64,000 bases of DNA from CAVVSD01 sp963757125 (lineage in GTDB: Bacteria; Actinomycetota; Thermoleophilia; Solirubrobacterales; Solirubrobacteraceae). Of the stretch, positions 19,243 to 27,620 are shown piece by piece. The position numbers and the translations under genes are program-made. A model generated the notes under the pieces. That model made no database searches and was not told where the DNA came from. It saw only the letters and a program-made list of their open reading frames with translations. Positions within the stretch are counted from its first letter, which is position 1. Each line of letters begins with the position of its first letter. The stretch is from positions 186,001 through 250,000 of the forward strand of contig CAVWQP010000004.1 of assembly GCA_963757125.1 (NCBI GenBank), read 5' to 3'.

Positions 19243-20019
19243 CTAACCGCGTTCGCCCACGACGAGGTCCGCGACGCTCCCGACCACCTGGTTCGGGACG
19301 TACGGGAAGCGGTCGAGGTCGGCGCGCGTCGTGACGCCGGAGAGCACGAGGATCGTGTGCAGGCCGGCCTCGAGCCCGGCGACGACGTCGGTGTCCATCC
19401 GGTCGCCGATCATCGCCGTCGTCTCCGAGTGCGCGCCCAGGGCGTTCAGGCCGGAGCGCATCATGAGCGGGTTCGGCTTGCCCACGTAGTAGGGGACCAC
19501 GTCGGTCGCGCGCGTGATGAGCGCCGCGACCGCGCCGGTCGCCGGCAGCGGGCCGCCGGGGGACGGGCCGGTCGCGTCGGGGTTCGTCGCGATGAAGCGC
19601 GACCCGCCGCGGATGAGGCGGATCGCCCGCGTGATCGCCTCGAAGGAGTAGGTGCGCGTCTCGCCGAGGACGACGTAGTCGGGGTCGCGCTCGGTCAGCG
19701 TGTAGCCGACCTCGTGCAGCGCGGTGGTGAGCCCGGCCTCGCCGACGACGTGCGCGGAGCCGTTGGGCCGCTGGCCGTCGAGGAACTGCGCGGTCGCCAG
19801 CGCCGACGTCCACAGCGACTCGACGGGCACCTCGATGCCGCTGGCCCGCAGGCGCGCCGCGAGATCGCGCGGCGTGTAGATGGAGTTGTTCGTGAGCACG
19901 AGGAACCCCTTGCCCGCCGCGCGGATCGCCCCGAGGAACTCCTGGGCGCCGGGCAACGGGTCCTCCTCGTGCACGAGCACGCCATCCATGTCGATGAGGT
20001 AGTGCTCGAGCTGGTCCAT
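19243..20019 (-). CDS. HAD superfamily (class IIA, NagD-like) phosphatase
   Basis: 258 residues. Nucleophile loop LIDMDGVLV (Asp about 10), motif II in VLTNNSIYTPRDL, Lys in YVGKPNPLMM and acidic motif III/IV in MIGDRMDTDVVAGLEAG. The class IIA cap lies between motifs II and III. Members dephosphorylate small phosphates such as sugar phosphates, PLP or nucleotides; substrate not readable. The gene converges on icd with only 3 bp between and is divergent from the site-2 protease gene. Confidence 0.9.
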   Translation of the reverse strand: MDQLEHYLIDMDGVLVHEEDPLPGAQEFLGAIRAAGKGFLVLTNNSIYTPRDLAARLRASGIEVPVESLWTSALATAQFLDGQRPNGSAHVVGEAGLTTALHEVGYTLTERDPDYVVLGETRTYSFEAITRAIRLIRGGSRFIATNPDATGPSPGGPLPATGAVAALITRATDVVPYYVGKPNPLMMRSGLNALGAHSETTAMIGDRMDTDVVAGLEAGLHTILVLSGVTTRADLDRFPYVPNQVVGSVADLVVGERG

Positions 20020-20055
20020 GTCAGCCAACGTAACCCTCCATAGACTCGCGGGGAC

Positions 20056-21219
20056 GTGTTCGGCGGCGGCTCCATCCAGCTCGTGCGCATCTCCGGGATC
20101 CGCATCGGCGCGAGCCCGAGCTGGTTCATCGTCCTGTTCCTCGTCATCTACTTCCTGGCGGGGTACTTCCAGGACACGCTGGGCGGCACCCAGACCGAGG
20201 GCTTCGTCGTCGCAGTGTGCTCGGCGGTCCTCTTCTTCGCGTCGCTCATCGCGCACGAGCTCGGCCACGCGTTCACGGCCCGCCGCAACGGCATCGAGAT
20301 CGAGGGCATCGACCTCTGGCTGCTGGGCGGGCTCGCGCGGTTCAAGCAGGACTCGCGCTCGCCGGGCCAGGAGTTCGCGATCGCAGCCGCCGGGCCGGCC
20401 GTCAGCCTGCTGCTGGCGCTCATCTTCGCCGGGCTGAGCCTCGCCGTCGCGGGGACGGACAACGCCATGGACGTCGCCTTCCTGCGCAACGGCGTCGACG
20501 TCAGCGCACCGCTCGCGCTGCTCGTCTTCCTCGCGGAGATGAACGTCTGGCTGTTCCTCTTCAACCTCATCCCCGCGTTCCCGCTCGACGGCGGCCGGAT
20601 CGCCCGCGCCGCGGTCTGGAAGCTGACCGGCGACCGCAACCGCGCCACGCGGGTCTCGGGGAGGTTCGGCCAGTTCGCCGGCTACGCGCTCATCGCGTTC
20701 GGACTGTGGCGCGCGGTCGACGGCGAGGGGATCGGCGGGCTGTGGTGGGCGCTCATCGGGTGGTTCATCGCCTCGGCGGCGCGCAGTGCCGTGGCGAGCA
20801 CGGCGTTCACGGAGCGCCTGGAGGGGATCACGGTCGCCGACGTCATGGATCCCGCGCCCGTGGCGATGCCCGGCACGACACCCGTGGCGCGGGCCGAGGA
20901 CGAGTACTTCCTGCGCTACCGCTGGGACTGGTTCCCCGTCGTCGACGAGGGCGGGCACTTCCTCGGCCTCGTGCGCCAGGACGCGGTCTCCGCGGCGGTC
21001 GCCGCCGGCCACGGCGAGCAGGCCGTCAGCGAGGTCGTCGACGGCGACGCGTCGCAGTGGGGCGTCGCCGCCGAGGAGCCGATCGAGGCGCTCCTGGGCT
21101 CCGAGCAGCTCCGCACCCTCGGCGCGCTCATGGCCGTGGACGGCAACGGCATCCTCGCCGGCGTGGTCACGTTCGAGCAGGTCCGTCGCGCCGTCGCAGC
21201 CGCGTTCCCCGCGCGCTGA
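20056..21219 (+). CDS. Site-2 protease (M50) family membrane metalloprotease with CBS domains
   Basis: 387 residues. Zinc motif His67-Glu-x2-His71 (HELGH) and the third ligand motif NLIPAFPLDGGR lie in membrane helices; four to six hydrophobic segments cover about 20-235. The C-terminal ~135 residues are a CBS pair (VADVMDPAPVAMPGTT; TLGALMAVDGNGILAGVVTFEQV), which commonly binds adenosyl ligands. This is the Rip3/SpoIVFB-like group that cleaves membrane-bound substrates such as anti-sigma factors. GTG 20056 is preceded by TAGACT 9 bases upstream. No anti-sigma gene is adjacent. Confidence 0.92.
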   Translation: MFGGGSIQLVRISGIRIGASPSWFIVLFLVIYFLAGYFQDTLGGTQTEGFVVAVCSAVLFFASLIAHELGHAFTARRNGIEIEGIDLWLLGGLARFKQDSRSPGQEFAIAAAGPAVSLLLALIFAGLSLAVAGTDNAMDVAFLRNGVDVSAPLALLVFLAEMNVWLFLFNLIPAFPLDGGRIARAAVWKLTGDRNRATRVSGRFGQFAGYALIAFGLWRAVDGEGIGGLWWALIGWFIASAARSAVASTAFTERLEGITVADVMDPAPVAMPGTTPVARAEDEYFLRYRWDWFPVVDEGGHFLGLVRQDAVSAAVAAGHGEQAVSEVVDGDASQWGVAAEEPIEALLGSEQLRTLGALMAVDGNGILAGVVTFEQVRRAVAAAFPAR

Positions 21220-21239
21220 GGGACCCCGGGAGGCGAACG

Positions 21240-21245
21240 TATAAG
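21240..21245 (+). promoter_or_regulatory. Possible -10 element for the sdh operon
   Basis: TATAAG, 29 bases before the sdhA start; the -35 position is poor (TGAGGG). It is the only A/T-rich hexamer in the 55-bp gap. Confidence 0.35.
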
Positions 21246-21274
21246 GTCCAGTGGGTCCCCCCGACGGAGCTTCG

Positions 21275-22972
21275 ATGCCTGAACACGACGTCCTCATCAT
21301 CGGCGCAGGCCTCGCCGGCCAACGCGCCGCCCTAGCGGCCGCGGAGGCAGGCGCGACGGTGGCGATCCTGTCCAAGGTGCACCCGGTGCGCTCGCACTCG
21401 GTCGCCGCTGCCGGCGGCATCAACGCGGCCATCAGCCTCGACGACCGCTGGGAGTCGCACGCCTACGACACCGTCAAGGGCTCCGACTTCCTGGGCGACC
21501 AGGACGCGATCGAGATCATGTGCCGCGAGGCGCCCGGCGAGGTCATGCACCTCGAGCACATCGGCGTCACGTTCCACCGCAACGAGAAGGGCGAGATGGA
21601 CCTGCGCGCGTTCGGCGGCGCGTCCATGAAGCGCACCGCCTACGTCGCGGACATCACCGGCCAGGCGATCCTGCACGTCCTCTACGAGCAGCTCATGAAG
21701 CACCACGAGACCGTGGATCGCTACGAGGAGTGGTTCACCACCTCGCTGATCCGCGACGAGGAGGGCGCCTGCGTCGGGTGCGTCGCCCGCAACATCCGCA
21801 CGGGCGAGATGGAGACCTTCCGGGCCAAGGGCACGATCCTGGCCCAGGGCGGCGCCGGCCAGTGCTTCAAGCCGACGACGAACGCGCTCATCTGCACCGG
21901 CGACGGCATCGCGCAGGCGTACGACATCGGCGCCCCGCTGATGGACATGGAGATGATCCAGTACCACCCCACGACGCTCGTGGAGAACGGCTTCCTCATC
22001 ACCGAGGGAGCCCGTGGCGAGGGTGCGCATCTCCTGAACGCCGACGGCGAGCGCTTCATGGAGAAGTACGCGCCGAACAAGATGGAGCTCGCGTCGCGCG
22101 ACGTCGTCTCCCGCGCGGGCCAGACCGAGATCAACGAGGGCCGCGGCGTCGGCCCCGACGGCTCCGGGATCGCGCTCGACATCACGGTGGTGCCGAAGAA
22201 GCGCGTCCTCGAGGCGCTCCGCGAGATCGTGAACATCGGCAAGGACTTCGCCGGCGTCGACATCACCGCCGAGCCGATCCTCATCCGCCCCGGGCAGCAC
22301 TACATCATGGGCGGCGTGAAGACCGACGTGCACGGCCAGGTGCCGGGCGTGCCGGGGCTCTACGCGGCGGGCGAGGTCGCCTGCGTCTCCGTCCACGGCG
22401 GCAACCGGCTGGGCGCCAACTCGCTGCTGGACACCCTCATCTTCGGCCGTCGCTCCGGCGAGCACGCCGCGGAGCGCGCCAAGACGATGCCCGCCCCGTC
22501 GGTGGGCAACGACCAGCTCAAGGCCGACGTCGCCCGCATCGACTCGATCATCGCGCGCCCCCGCGAGGGCCGGCGCATCTCGGAGATCAAGGACGAGCTG
22601 GGCACCGTCATGAACCGCTACGTCGCCGTCTTCCGCGACGAGGCGGGCCTCGCGCAGGCGCACGACACCGTGCGCCGGCTCAAGGAGGAGGCCAGGACGG
22701 CCTACATCGACGATCGCGGCACGGTCTTCAACCAGGACGTGCTCGGGGCCATCGAGCTCGGGTACATGCTCGACGTGGCCGAGGCCATCGTCGTCGCGTC
22801 GCTGGAGCGCAAGGAGTCCCGCGGGGCGCAGTTCCGCACGGACTTCCCCGAGCGCAACGACGACGAGTGGCTGAAGCACATCGACATCTCCCGCAACGGC
22901 GATGAGACGCCACAGGTGTCGTACTCGCCCGTGACGATCACGCAGTGGCAGCCCGAGGAGCGCAAGTACTAG
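21275..22972 (+). CDS. sdhA: Succinate dehydrogenase/fumarate reductase flavoprotein subunit
   Basis: 565 residues. FAD-binding IIGAGLAGQRAAL at the N-terminus, the covalent-FAD histidine in RSHSVAAAGGINAA (about residue 43), the substrate/catalytic segments QYHPTTL, TEGARGEGAHLLN, RDVVSRA and GQHYIMGGVKTD, and the C-terminal GGNRLGANSLLD. Oxidises succinate or reduces fumarate at the cytoplasmic membrane. A GGAG ribosome site lies 6 bases before ATG 21275. Next gene sdhB begins at the base after the stop, and no sdhC/D anchor genes follow. Confidence 0.96.
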   Translation: MPEHDVLIIGAGLAGQRAALAAAEAGATVAILSKVHPVRSHSVAAAGGINAAISLDDRWESHAYDTVKGSDFLGDQDAIEIMCREAPGEVMHLEHIGVTFHRNEKGEMDLRAFGGASMKRTAYVADITGQAILHVLYEQLMKHHETVDRYEEWFTTSLIRDEEGACVGCVARNIRTGEMETFRAKGTILAQGGAGQCFKPTTNALICTGDGIAQAYDIGAPLMDMEMIQYHPTTLVENGFLITEGARGEGAHLLNADGERFMEKYAPNKMELASRDVVSRAGQTEINEGRGVGPDGSGIALDITVVPKKRVLEALREIVNIGKDFAGVDITAEPILIRPGQHYIMGGVKTDVHGQVPGVPGLYAAGEVACVSVHGGNRLGANSLLDTLIFGRRSGEHAAERAKTMPAPSVGNDQLKADVARIDSIIARPREGRRISEIKDELGTVMNRYVAVFRDEAGLAQAHDTVRRLKEEARTAYIDDRGTVFNQDVLGAIELGYMLDVAEAIVVASLERKESRGAQFRTDFPERNDDEWLKHIDISRNGDETPQVSYSPVTITQWQPEERKY

Positions 22973-24079
22973 ATGGCAGATTTCACCCTGAGGATCCGGC
23001 GCTACGACCCCGAGTCGGGTGAGGCGCCGTACTGGGACGAGCACACCATCGACCTCGAGCCGCACCGCTCCGTGCTCGAGGGCATCCTGCAGGCCAAGGC
23101 CCGCTTCGACGGGTCCATCGGCATCAGGTGCTCGTGTCGTGCGGCGATCTGCGGATCGTGCGGGGTGCGCATCAACGGCCAGCCCGGCCTCGCGTGCCAC
23201 ACCCACCTCGACAAGGCGCTCAAGGGCGCCAAGGACGGGATCATCGAGGTCGAGCCGATGGGCAACATGCCCATCATCAAGGACCTCATCGTGGACATGG
23301 ACGCCGTCCACTGGAAGAAGATCCAGCGGGTCACCCCGTGGCTCATCAACAAGCTGCCCGTGCCGGAGCGCGAGTACATCGTCCCGCACGAGAACATGGT
23401 CGACGTCACGCAGTCGATGGCCTGCATCCAGTGCGGCGCCTGCGTGTCCGACTGCCTCTCGATGGAGGTCGACCCGCTCTTCATCGGGCCCGCCGCGCTC
23501 GCCAAGGCCTACCGCTTCGCCGGCGATCCGCGCGATGCGCAGCAGGAGGAGCGCATCAGGGACCTGGCCGAGGATCCCCACGGGATCTACGACTGCACCC
23601 ACTGCTTCAAGTGCATCGAGGCGTGCCCCAAGGGCGTCGCGCCGATGAGCCAGATCATGCGCCTGCGGCGCATCGCCACGCGGACGCACCACATCGTCGA
23701 CCGCAACAACGGCGAGCGCCACGAGTCGGCCTTCGTCACGCTCGTGAAGGACCACGGCCTGCTCTGGGAGGCCGAGCTGCTGCCGCGCTCGCACGGCGGG
23801 GACAGCTTCTTCGGCAAGTTCATGCCGAAGGCCGCGCTCGAGCTGGTCGACTCGCTGCCCGTGATCGCCAAGGGCCTGCTGCGCCGGAAGGTCACGCTGG
23901 GCAAGTCGATCCTGCCGCCGAAGGACCTCCCAAAGGACGCGCGGGCGGAGATCACGAGCATCTTCGAGAAGGTCGACGACCGTGGCGAGCTTCGCGAGTT
24001 GAACCTGTACATCAGCGGCTACGACGAGGATCTCGAGCCCTCCGAGCAGTCGACCGCCGAGGAGTCCCCCACCCGATGA
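22973..24079 (+). CDS. sdhB: Succinate dehydrogenase/fumarate reductase iron-sulfur subunit, long form
   Basis: 368 residues against about 240-260 for classical SdhB. [2Fe-2S] ligands Cys55-x4-Cys60-x2-Cys63-x11-Cys75; then two ferredoxin-type clusters CIQCGACVSDC and CTHCFKCIEACPKG, each with full Cys sets, so the two cubane-like sites look like a 2x[4Fe-4S] arrangement rather than a standard [3Fe-4S]. The extra C-terminal ~110 residues (from about 260) are charged and end in an acidic tail. Extended SdhB proteins of this kind pair with an HdrB-like SdhE subunit, which is exactly the next gene. Confidence 0.94.
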   Translation: MADFTLRIRRYDPESGEAPYWDEHTIDLEPHRSVLEGILQAKARFDGSIGIRCSCRAAICGSCGVRINGQPGLACHTHLDKALKGAKDGIIEVEPMGNMPIIKDLIVDMDAVHWKKIQRVTPWLINKLPVPEREYIVPHENMVDVTQSMACIQCGACVSDCLSMEVDPLFIGPAALAKAYRFAGDPRDAQQEERIRDLAEDPHGIYDCTHCFKCIEACPKGVAPMSQIMRLRRIATRTHHIVDRNNGERHESAFVTLVKDHGLLWEAELLPRSHGGDSFFGKFMPKAALELVDSLPVIAKGLLRRKVTLGKSILPPKDLPKDARAEITSIFEKVDDRGELRELNLYISGYDEDLEPSEQSTAEESPTR

Positions 24080-25008
24080 AGGTCGCCTACTGGCCCGGCT
24101 GCGTGAGCCGGGGTTTCACGCCCGAGCTGCACGGCTCGATGGAGCACATCGCACCGCTGCTGGACCTCGAGCTCGTCGAGCTCGACCGCGCGTCGTGCTG
24201 CGGCGCCGGCGTCATCGCCGAGCACAACCAGGAGCTCGCCGACACGCTGAACGCACGGACGTTCGCGCTGGCGCAGCAGGCCGGGTCCGAGCTGACGATG
24301 ATGAACATCTGCTCCACCTGCCAGGGCGCGCAGACGGAGTGCCAGGAGCGCCTCGACGCGAACGGGCAGTACCGCGCGCTCGTGAACGAGAACCTCGCCG
24401 AGTACGGGCTCGAGTACCAGAAGGGCCTGGAGAACAAGAACCTGCTCTGGCTCCTCGTCGAGGACTACGGGCTCGACGAGCTGAGCAAGCGGGTGAAGCG
24501 CCCGCTGGAGAACCTGAAGGTCGGCCCCTTCTACGGCTGCTACATCGTGCGCCCGACCGACCGGCTCGGGATCGACGACGAGCACCCGCGCGACACCTAC
24601 CTCGGGCTGCTCATCGAGGCGCTCGGCGGCACCGTCATCGAGTACGCCGGCGCGCAGAAGTGCTGCGGCTTCCCCATCATCACGATGAACAAGGAGGCGT
24701 CGCTGAAGCAGGCCGGCCGCCACCTGGGCGACGCCGCCGACGCCGACGCGGACTGCCTCGTGACGCCGTGCCCGCTCTGCCACCTCAACCTCGACCTGCA
24801 GCAGCCCCTCGCCGAGCGCGTCATGGGCCGCGAGCTGAACATGCCGGTCCTGCACCTGCCGCAGCTCATCGGCCTCGCCCTCGGCCTCGAGCCGAAGGAG
24901 CTCGGGCTCGGTCGTCACATCGTCAAGCCGACGTCGGTCATCGACTGGACGACCTCGGTCATCGCGGGCGTCGACGACGGATCTGGAGCGCTCGCCGCCT
25001 CAGCGTGA
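24076..25008 (+). CDS. HdrB-like CCG-domain subunit of anchor-less succinate:quinone reductase
   Basis: 310 residues with two CCG (cysteine-rich) domains: Cys9, Cys41-Cys42-Gly, Cys79 and Cys82 in the first; Cys155, Cys196-Cys197-Gly, Cys232 and Cys235 in the second. This is the heterodisulfide-reductase B fold that holds noncubane Fe-S clusters. In SdhABE-type enzymes (Sulfolobales, some Campylobacterota and cyanobacteria) it replaces the haem-b membrane anchors and passes electrons between the Fe-S subunit and the quinone pool. ATG overlaps the sdhB TGA by 4 bases. The direction (succinate oxidation or methylmenaquinol:fumarate reduction) cannot be read; standing next to mdh and icd favours the TCA cycle. 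Confidence 0.9.
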   Translation: MKVAYWPGCVSRGFTPELHGSMEHIAPLLDLELVELDRASCCGAGVIAEHNQELADTLNARTFALAQQAGSELTMMNICSTCQGAQTECQERLDANGQYRALVNENLAEYGLEYQKGLENKNLLWLLVEDYGLDELSKRVKRPLENLKVGPFYGCYIVRPTDRLGIDDEHPRDTYLGLLIEALGGTVIEYAGAQKCCGFPIITMNKEASLKQAGRHLGDAADADADCLVTPCPLCHLNLDLQQPLAERVMGRELNMPVLHLPQLIGLALGLEPKELGLGRHIVKPTSVIDWTTSVIAGVDDGSGALAASA

Positions 25009-25011
25009 GAT

Positions 25012-25030
25012 CGGGCGGGCACCGCGCCCG
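25012..25030 (+). terminator. Weak hairpin after the sdh operon
   Basis: CGGGCG, 7-base loop, CGCCCG, starting 3 bases after the stop. No U-tract; low-confidence terminator. Confidence 0.3.
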
Positions 25031-25085
25031 TCGGAAAGCGACAGGTCTTGTCCACATTCAGGGGCAATGCCGCCATACTTCGCGC

Positions 25086-25223
25086 ATGAGCGGTCCTCCG
25101 TTCAAGCTCGACCTCGTTGCTGAGGCCGCCGCCGCGCTCTCACGAGGCGGACTGCTTGGGGGAGCAGTCGTCTCGGCGGGGGCGCCGGCTGCAACACCGG
25201 CGCCCCCGGACGCGACCGCATGA
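25086..25223 (+). CDS. Small protein of 45 residues leading the ferritin/LDT region
   Basis: Starts MSGPPFKLDLVAEAAAALSRGG and ends in an Ala/Pro/Gly-rich stretch (SAGAPAATPAPPDATA). Its TGA overlaps the ATG of the next gene (ATGA, 25220-25223), the coupling seen throughout this region, which argues it is translated. The N-half could form an amphipathic helix; no membrane segment or known motif. It may act mainly as a translated leader for the next gene. Confidence 0.55.
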   Translation: MSGPPFKLDLVAEAAAALSRGGLLGGAVVSAGAPAATPAPPDATA

Positions 25224-25822
25224 TCCTCGCCGCGATCCCGGTCCAGACGCTCGTCCTGCTGTTCCTGGCGATCACGGCCGCGTGGGTCGTGGTGAGCGTG
25301 GTCGTGATGCGCCGCCAGCGCCGCGACCGCGAGGTCGGCCTGCTGCAGGCCCGCCCGCGCCAGCACGACCGGCGGCTGGCGTCCGACGAGGCCGGCAGGT
25401 TCGTGCCGCTGGCGCCGGTGTTCGAGGAGGAGCCCGAACCGGAGCCGGAACCGGAGCCGGAACCCGAGCCCGAGCCGGAACCCGAGCTCGAGGAGCTGCC
25501 GCCGCATCCGTCGGACATCACGCCCGCGACGATGTACGAGATCGTGTGGTACCGCGAGGAGGAGCGCATCGCGTTCGCGCTGCAGCCCGTCGACGGCCGC
25601 GCGGCCGGGTGGGCCCGGTATCGCTCGTCGTCCTTCGCCTGGGAGGAGGACAGCGACCCGCCCGCGAGCCTGAAGGCCGCGCAGAGCTCCCACGGGAAGC
25701 TGCGTGCGCGTCTGCGGCGTGAGGGCTGGCAGGCGTCGGGCCGCGGCGACAGCTGGTTCAGCCACCGCTTCGAGCCGCCGGACTCGGCGCCGCACGCGCG
25801 CGCCCAGGACACCGCGGACTGA
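25220..25822 (+). CDS. Membrane-anchored Glu-Pro-repeat protein with YEIVWYR domain (copy 1)
   Basis: 200 residues. One membrane helix at about 8-30 followed by RRQRRDR, so by the positive-inside rule the C-terminal part is cytoplasmic. Residues 69-92 are a Glu-Pro dipeptide repeat, a stiff extended linker. Residues 106-186 form a conserved domain I do not recognise: YEIVWYR, LQPVDGRA, FAWEEDSDPP, LKAAQSSHG, LRREGW and GRGDSWFSHRFEPP. Two paralogues of this domain lie at 25863-26255 and 30804-31613. Function unknown; tryptophan, aromatic and Arg/His conservation suggests a small ligand- or protein-binding fold. Confidence 0.8.
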   Translation: MILAAIPVQTLVLLFLAITAAWVVVSVVVMRRQRRDREVGLLQARPRQHDRRLASDEAGRFVPLAPVFEEEPEPEPEPEPEPEPEPEPELEELPPHPSDITPATMYEIVWYREEERIAFALQPVDGRAAGWARYRSSSFAWEEDSDPPASLKAAQSSHGKLRARLRREGWQASGRGDSWFSHRFEPPDSAPHARAQDTAD

Positions 25823-25862
25823 CGCACGCCTCGGGCCGACGCGGTACACCGGAAGGGTGTTC

Positions 25863-26255
25863 ATGCGGCGGCGCAGAGCGAAGGTCGAGCCGTTCGAGTG
25901 GCTGGCGCCCGGCGCGCAGGCCGGGACGTTCGCGCCCCTCACGCGGGTCGCGCGCTCGCCGTCGGCGCCGCTGCGCGCCGTCGCCGGGGCCGCCCGCACG
26001 TACGAGATCGTCTGGTACCGGGAGGACGAGCACCTCGTGTTCGGGCTGCAGCCGGTCGACGGGCGCACGGCGCTCGTGCGACCGGTGCGCTCCGCGCCGT
26101 TCGCCTGGGACGAGGAGCGCGACCCGCCCGCCGGCCTGCGCGAGGCGCAGCGCGAGCACGGCCGATTGCGCGAGACGCTGCTGCGCGACGGCTGGCGCCG
26201 TGCGGGTCGCGGCGAGCGGTGGTTCAGCCATCGCTTCCGCCCGCCCGACGAGTGA
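25863..26255 (+). CDS. Soluble YEIVWYR-domain protein (copy 2)
   Basis: 130 residues, lacking the membrane helix and the Glu-Pro linker of its paralogues. A basic N-terminus (MRRRRAKVEPFEW) and a short GAQAGTFAPLTRVA segment, which is also found before the linkers of the other two (RFVPLAPVF, GTLVPLTPAF), lead to the domain at 47-127 (YEIVWYRED, LQPVDGRTA, FAWDEERDPP, LLRDGW, ERWFSHRFRPP). ATG 25863 has AAGGG 5 bases upstream. A soluble copy supports a cytoplasmic location for the domain. Confidence 0.75.
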   Translation: MRRRRAKVEPFEWLAPGAQAGTFAPLTRVARSPSAPLRAVAGAARTYEIVWYREDEHLVFGLQPVDGRTALVRPVRSAPFAWDEERDPPAGLREAQREHGRLRETLLRDGWRRAGRGERWFSHRFRPPDE

Positions 26256-26343
26256 CCCGGACCTTGAGCGGGGCGCCCGTGCGTCGGACGGATGTTCAAT
26301 GGTCCCTTTTCCAGTGTGAGGTCACCATGCGGGGCCGGACCCC

Positions 26344-26943
26344 ATGCTGCGCGCACTCACACGCAAGAAGTTCCTGCTCTCGGCCGGTGGCGCCGTGTCG
26401 GCTGCCGCCGCGGGCGGCGCCGCGATCGGCGGCCTCGGCGCGATGGCCTCCGCGCGCACGGCGCCCTCGCGCGAGCAGGACCTGCGGGTCCTCGGCTTCC
26501 TGCTCGGCGTCGAGCGCATCGAGCTGGCGTTCTACGAGCGCGCGGTCCGCGCCGGCGCCCTGCGCGGTGAGCTCGCCGAGTTCGCCGCCGCCGCGCTGAT
26601 CCACGAGCGCGACCACGTCGCCACCCTCGAGGCCGCGCTCGGAACGGCCCCGGCGGCGCCCGTCCCGTTGTTCGACGTCGGCGATGCGCTCACCGACCAC
26701 GACGCGTTCGTCGCGAAGGCGATCGCACTCGAGGACGCGGGCGTCGCGGCGCTGAACGGTCAGATCACGAACCTCACCCCCGAGCGGCTCGGCGCCGGGT
26801 GCGCGATCGTCTCCGTCGACGCCCGCCACGCGGCGTGGATCCGCGACATCGGCGGGAGGTCGCCGGCCGACGGCGCCACCGACGCACCGCTCGCCGCCGC
26901 CGACGTCCGCGCGCTGCTCCAGCGCCAGGGGTTCCTCGCGTGA
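26344..26943 (+). CDS. Exported ferritin-like protein, type A copy 1
   Basis: 199 residues. The N-terminus LTRKKFLLSAGGAVSAAAAGGAAIGGLGAMASA looks like a Tat-type or uncleaved export signal with a lysine/arginine pair. The rest is a four-helix ferritin-like bundle (Ferritin_2 group): helix 1 LLGVERIELAFYERAV, helix 2 HERDHVATLE (ExxH), helix 3 VAKAIALEDAGVAALNG, helix 4 VDARHAAWIRDIGG. The last ExxH position reads Asp-x2-His, unlike the Glu of its three relatives, so its metal site may be altered. First gene of cassette 1; its TGA overlaps the next GTG. Confidence 0.85.
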   Translation: MLRALTRKKFLLSAGGAVSAAAAGGAAIGGLGAMASARTAPSREQDLRVLGFLLGVERIELAFYERAVRAGALRGELAEFAAAALIHERDHVATLEAALGTAPAAPVPLFDVGDALTDHDAFVAKAIALEDAGVAALNGQITNLTPERLGAGCAIVSVDARHAAWIRDIGGRSPADGATDAPLAAADVRALLQRQGFLA

Positions 26944-27620
26944 GCCGGCCGCGGCTCGATCTCGCGGCGATCGACCGCGACGGCGCCGTCCGCGAGGCCG
27001 CCGAGGCGACGTCGACGCGGGCCGCCCTGCTCGGCGGCGCGCTCGCCGCGATCGGCGCGCTCGCCCTCCCCTCGATGGCCGCCGCCGCGCTCGCGCCGCG
27101 CGACCGCTCGGTGCTGACCTACGCGCTGTCGCTCGAGTACCTCCAGGACGCCTTCTACACCGAGGCCGAGCGCCTCGGCGCGCTGCAGGGGAAGGTCGCC
27201 GACGCCGCCCGCGTCCTCGGCCAGACCGAGCGCGCGCACGTGAAGGCGTTCCGCGCGCTGCTGGGGTCCAGCGCGCCGGCGCGACCGCGCTTCGACTTCC
27301 ACGGCACGACCGAGGACGAGCTGGCGTTCCTGCACACCGCGGTCGCGCTCGAGGATCTCTGCGTGGGCGCGTATGCCGGACAGGCGACGAGGATCCGCTC
27401 GCCCGAGGTCCTGCAGGCCGCAGTCGACATCCACAGCGTCGAGGCCCGGCACGCCGCCTGGCTGCGCAGGCTCCTCGACGTCCGCCCGACCGAGGGCTCG
27501 CTCGACGAGCCGCGCGGCCGCCGGTCCGTGATCGGGACGATCGCCGCCAGGGGCTTCGTCGTCGACGCGTCCGACGCCCCCACGACCCACCGGCGGGCAT
27601 CGCCGCTGTTCACGGGATGA
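26940..27620 (+). CDS. Exported ferritin-like protein, type B copy 1
   Basis: 226 residues from a GTG that overlaps the previous TGA. An N-terminal lead (RPRLDLAAIDRDGAVREAAEATSTRAALLGG) precedes a hydrophobic segment (about 28-52) and a ferritin-like bundle with complete di-iron-type residues: Glu in LSLEYLQDAFYTEAE, ExxH in TERAHVKAF, Glu in VALEDLCVGAY and ExxH in VEARHAAWLRRLL. The lead sequence DLAAIDRDGAVREAA recurs in type B copy 2 and is specific to this type. Likely envelope-located; could store or scavenge iron or act as an oxidase, but no activity can be read. Confidence 0.85.
   Translation: MSRPRLDLAAIDRDGAVREAAEATSTRAALLGGALAAIGALALPSMAAAALAPRDRSVLTYALSLEYLQDAFYTEAERLGALQGKVADAARVLGQTERAHVKAFRALLGSSAPARPRFDFHGTTEDELAFLHTAVALEDLCVGAYAGQATRIRSPEVLQAAVDIHSVEARHAAWLRRLLDVRPTEGSLDEPRGRRSVIGTIAARGFVVDASDAPTTHRRASPLFTG

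Noticed and set aside
25433..25500. Short tandem DNA repeats resembling a microsatellite or CRISPR-like array
   Set aside because: They are in-frame Glu-Pro codons inside a gene, with no unique spacers; the same protein-level repeat recurs at about 31210-31320.
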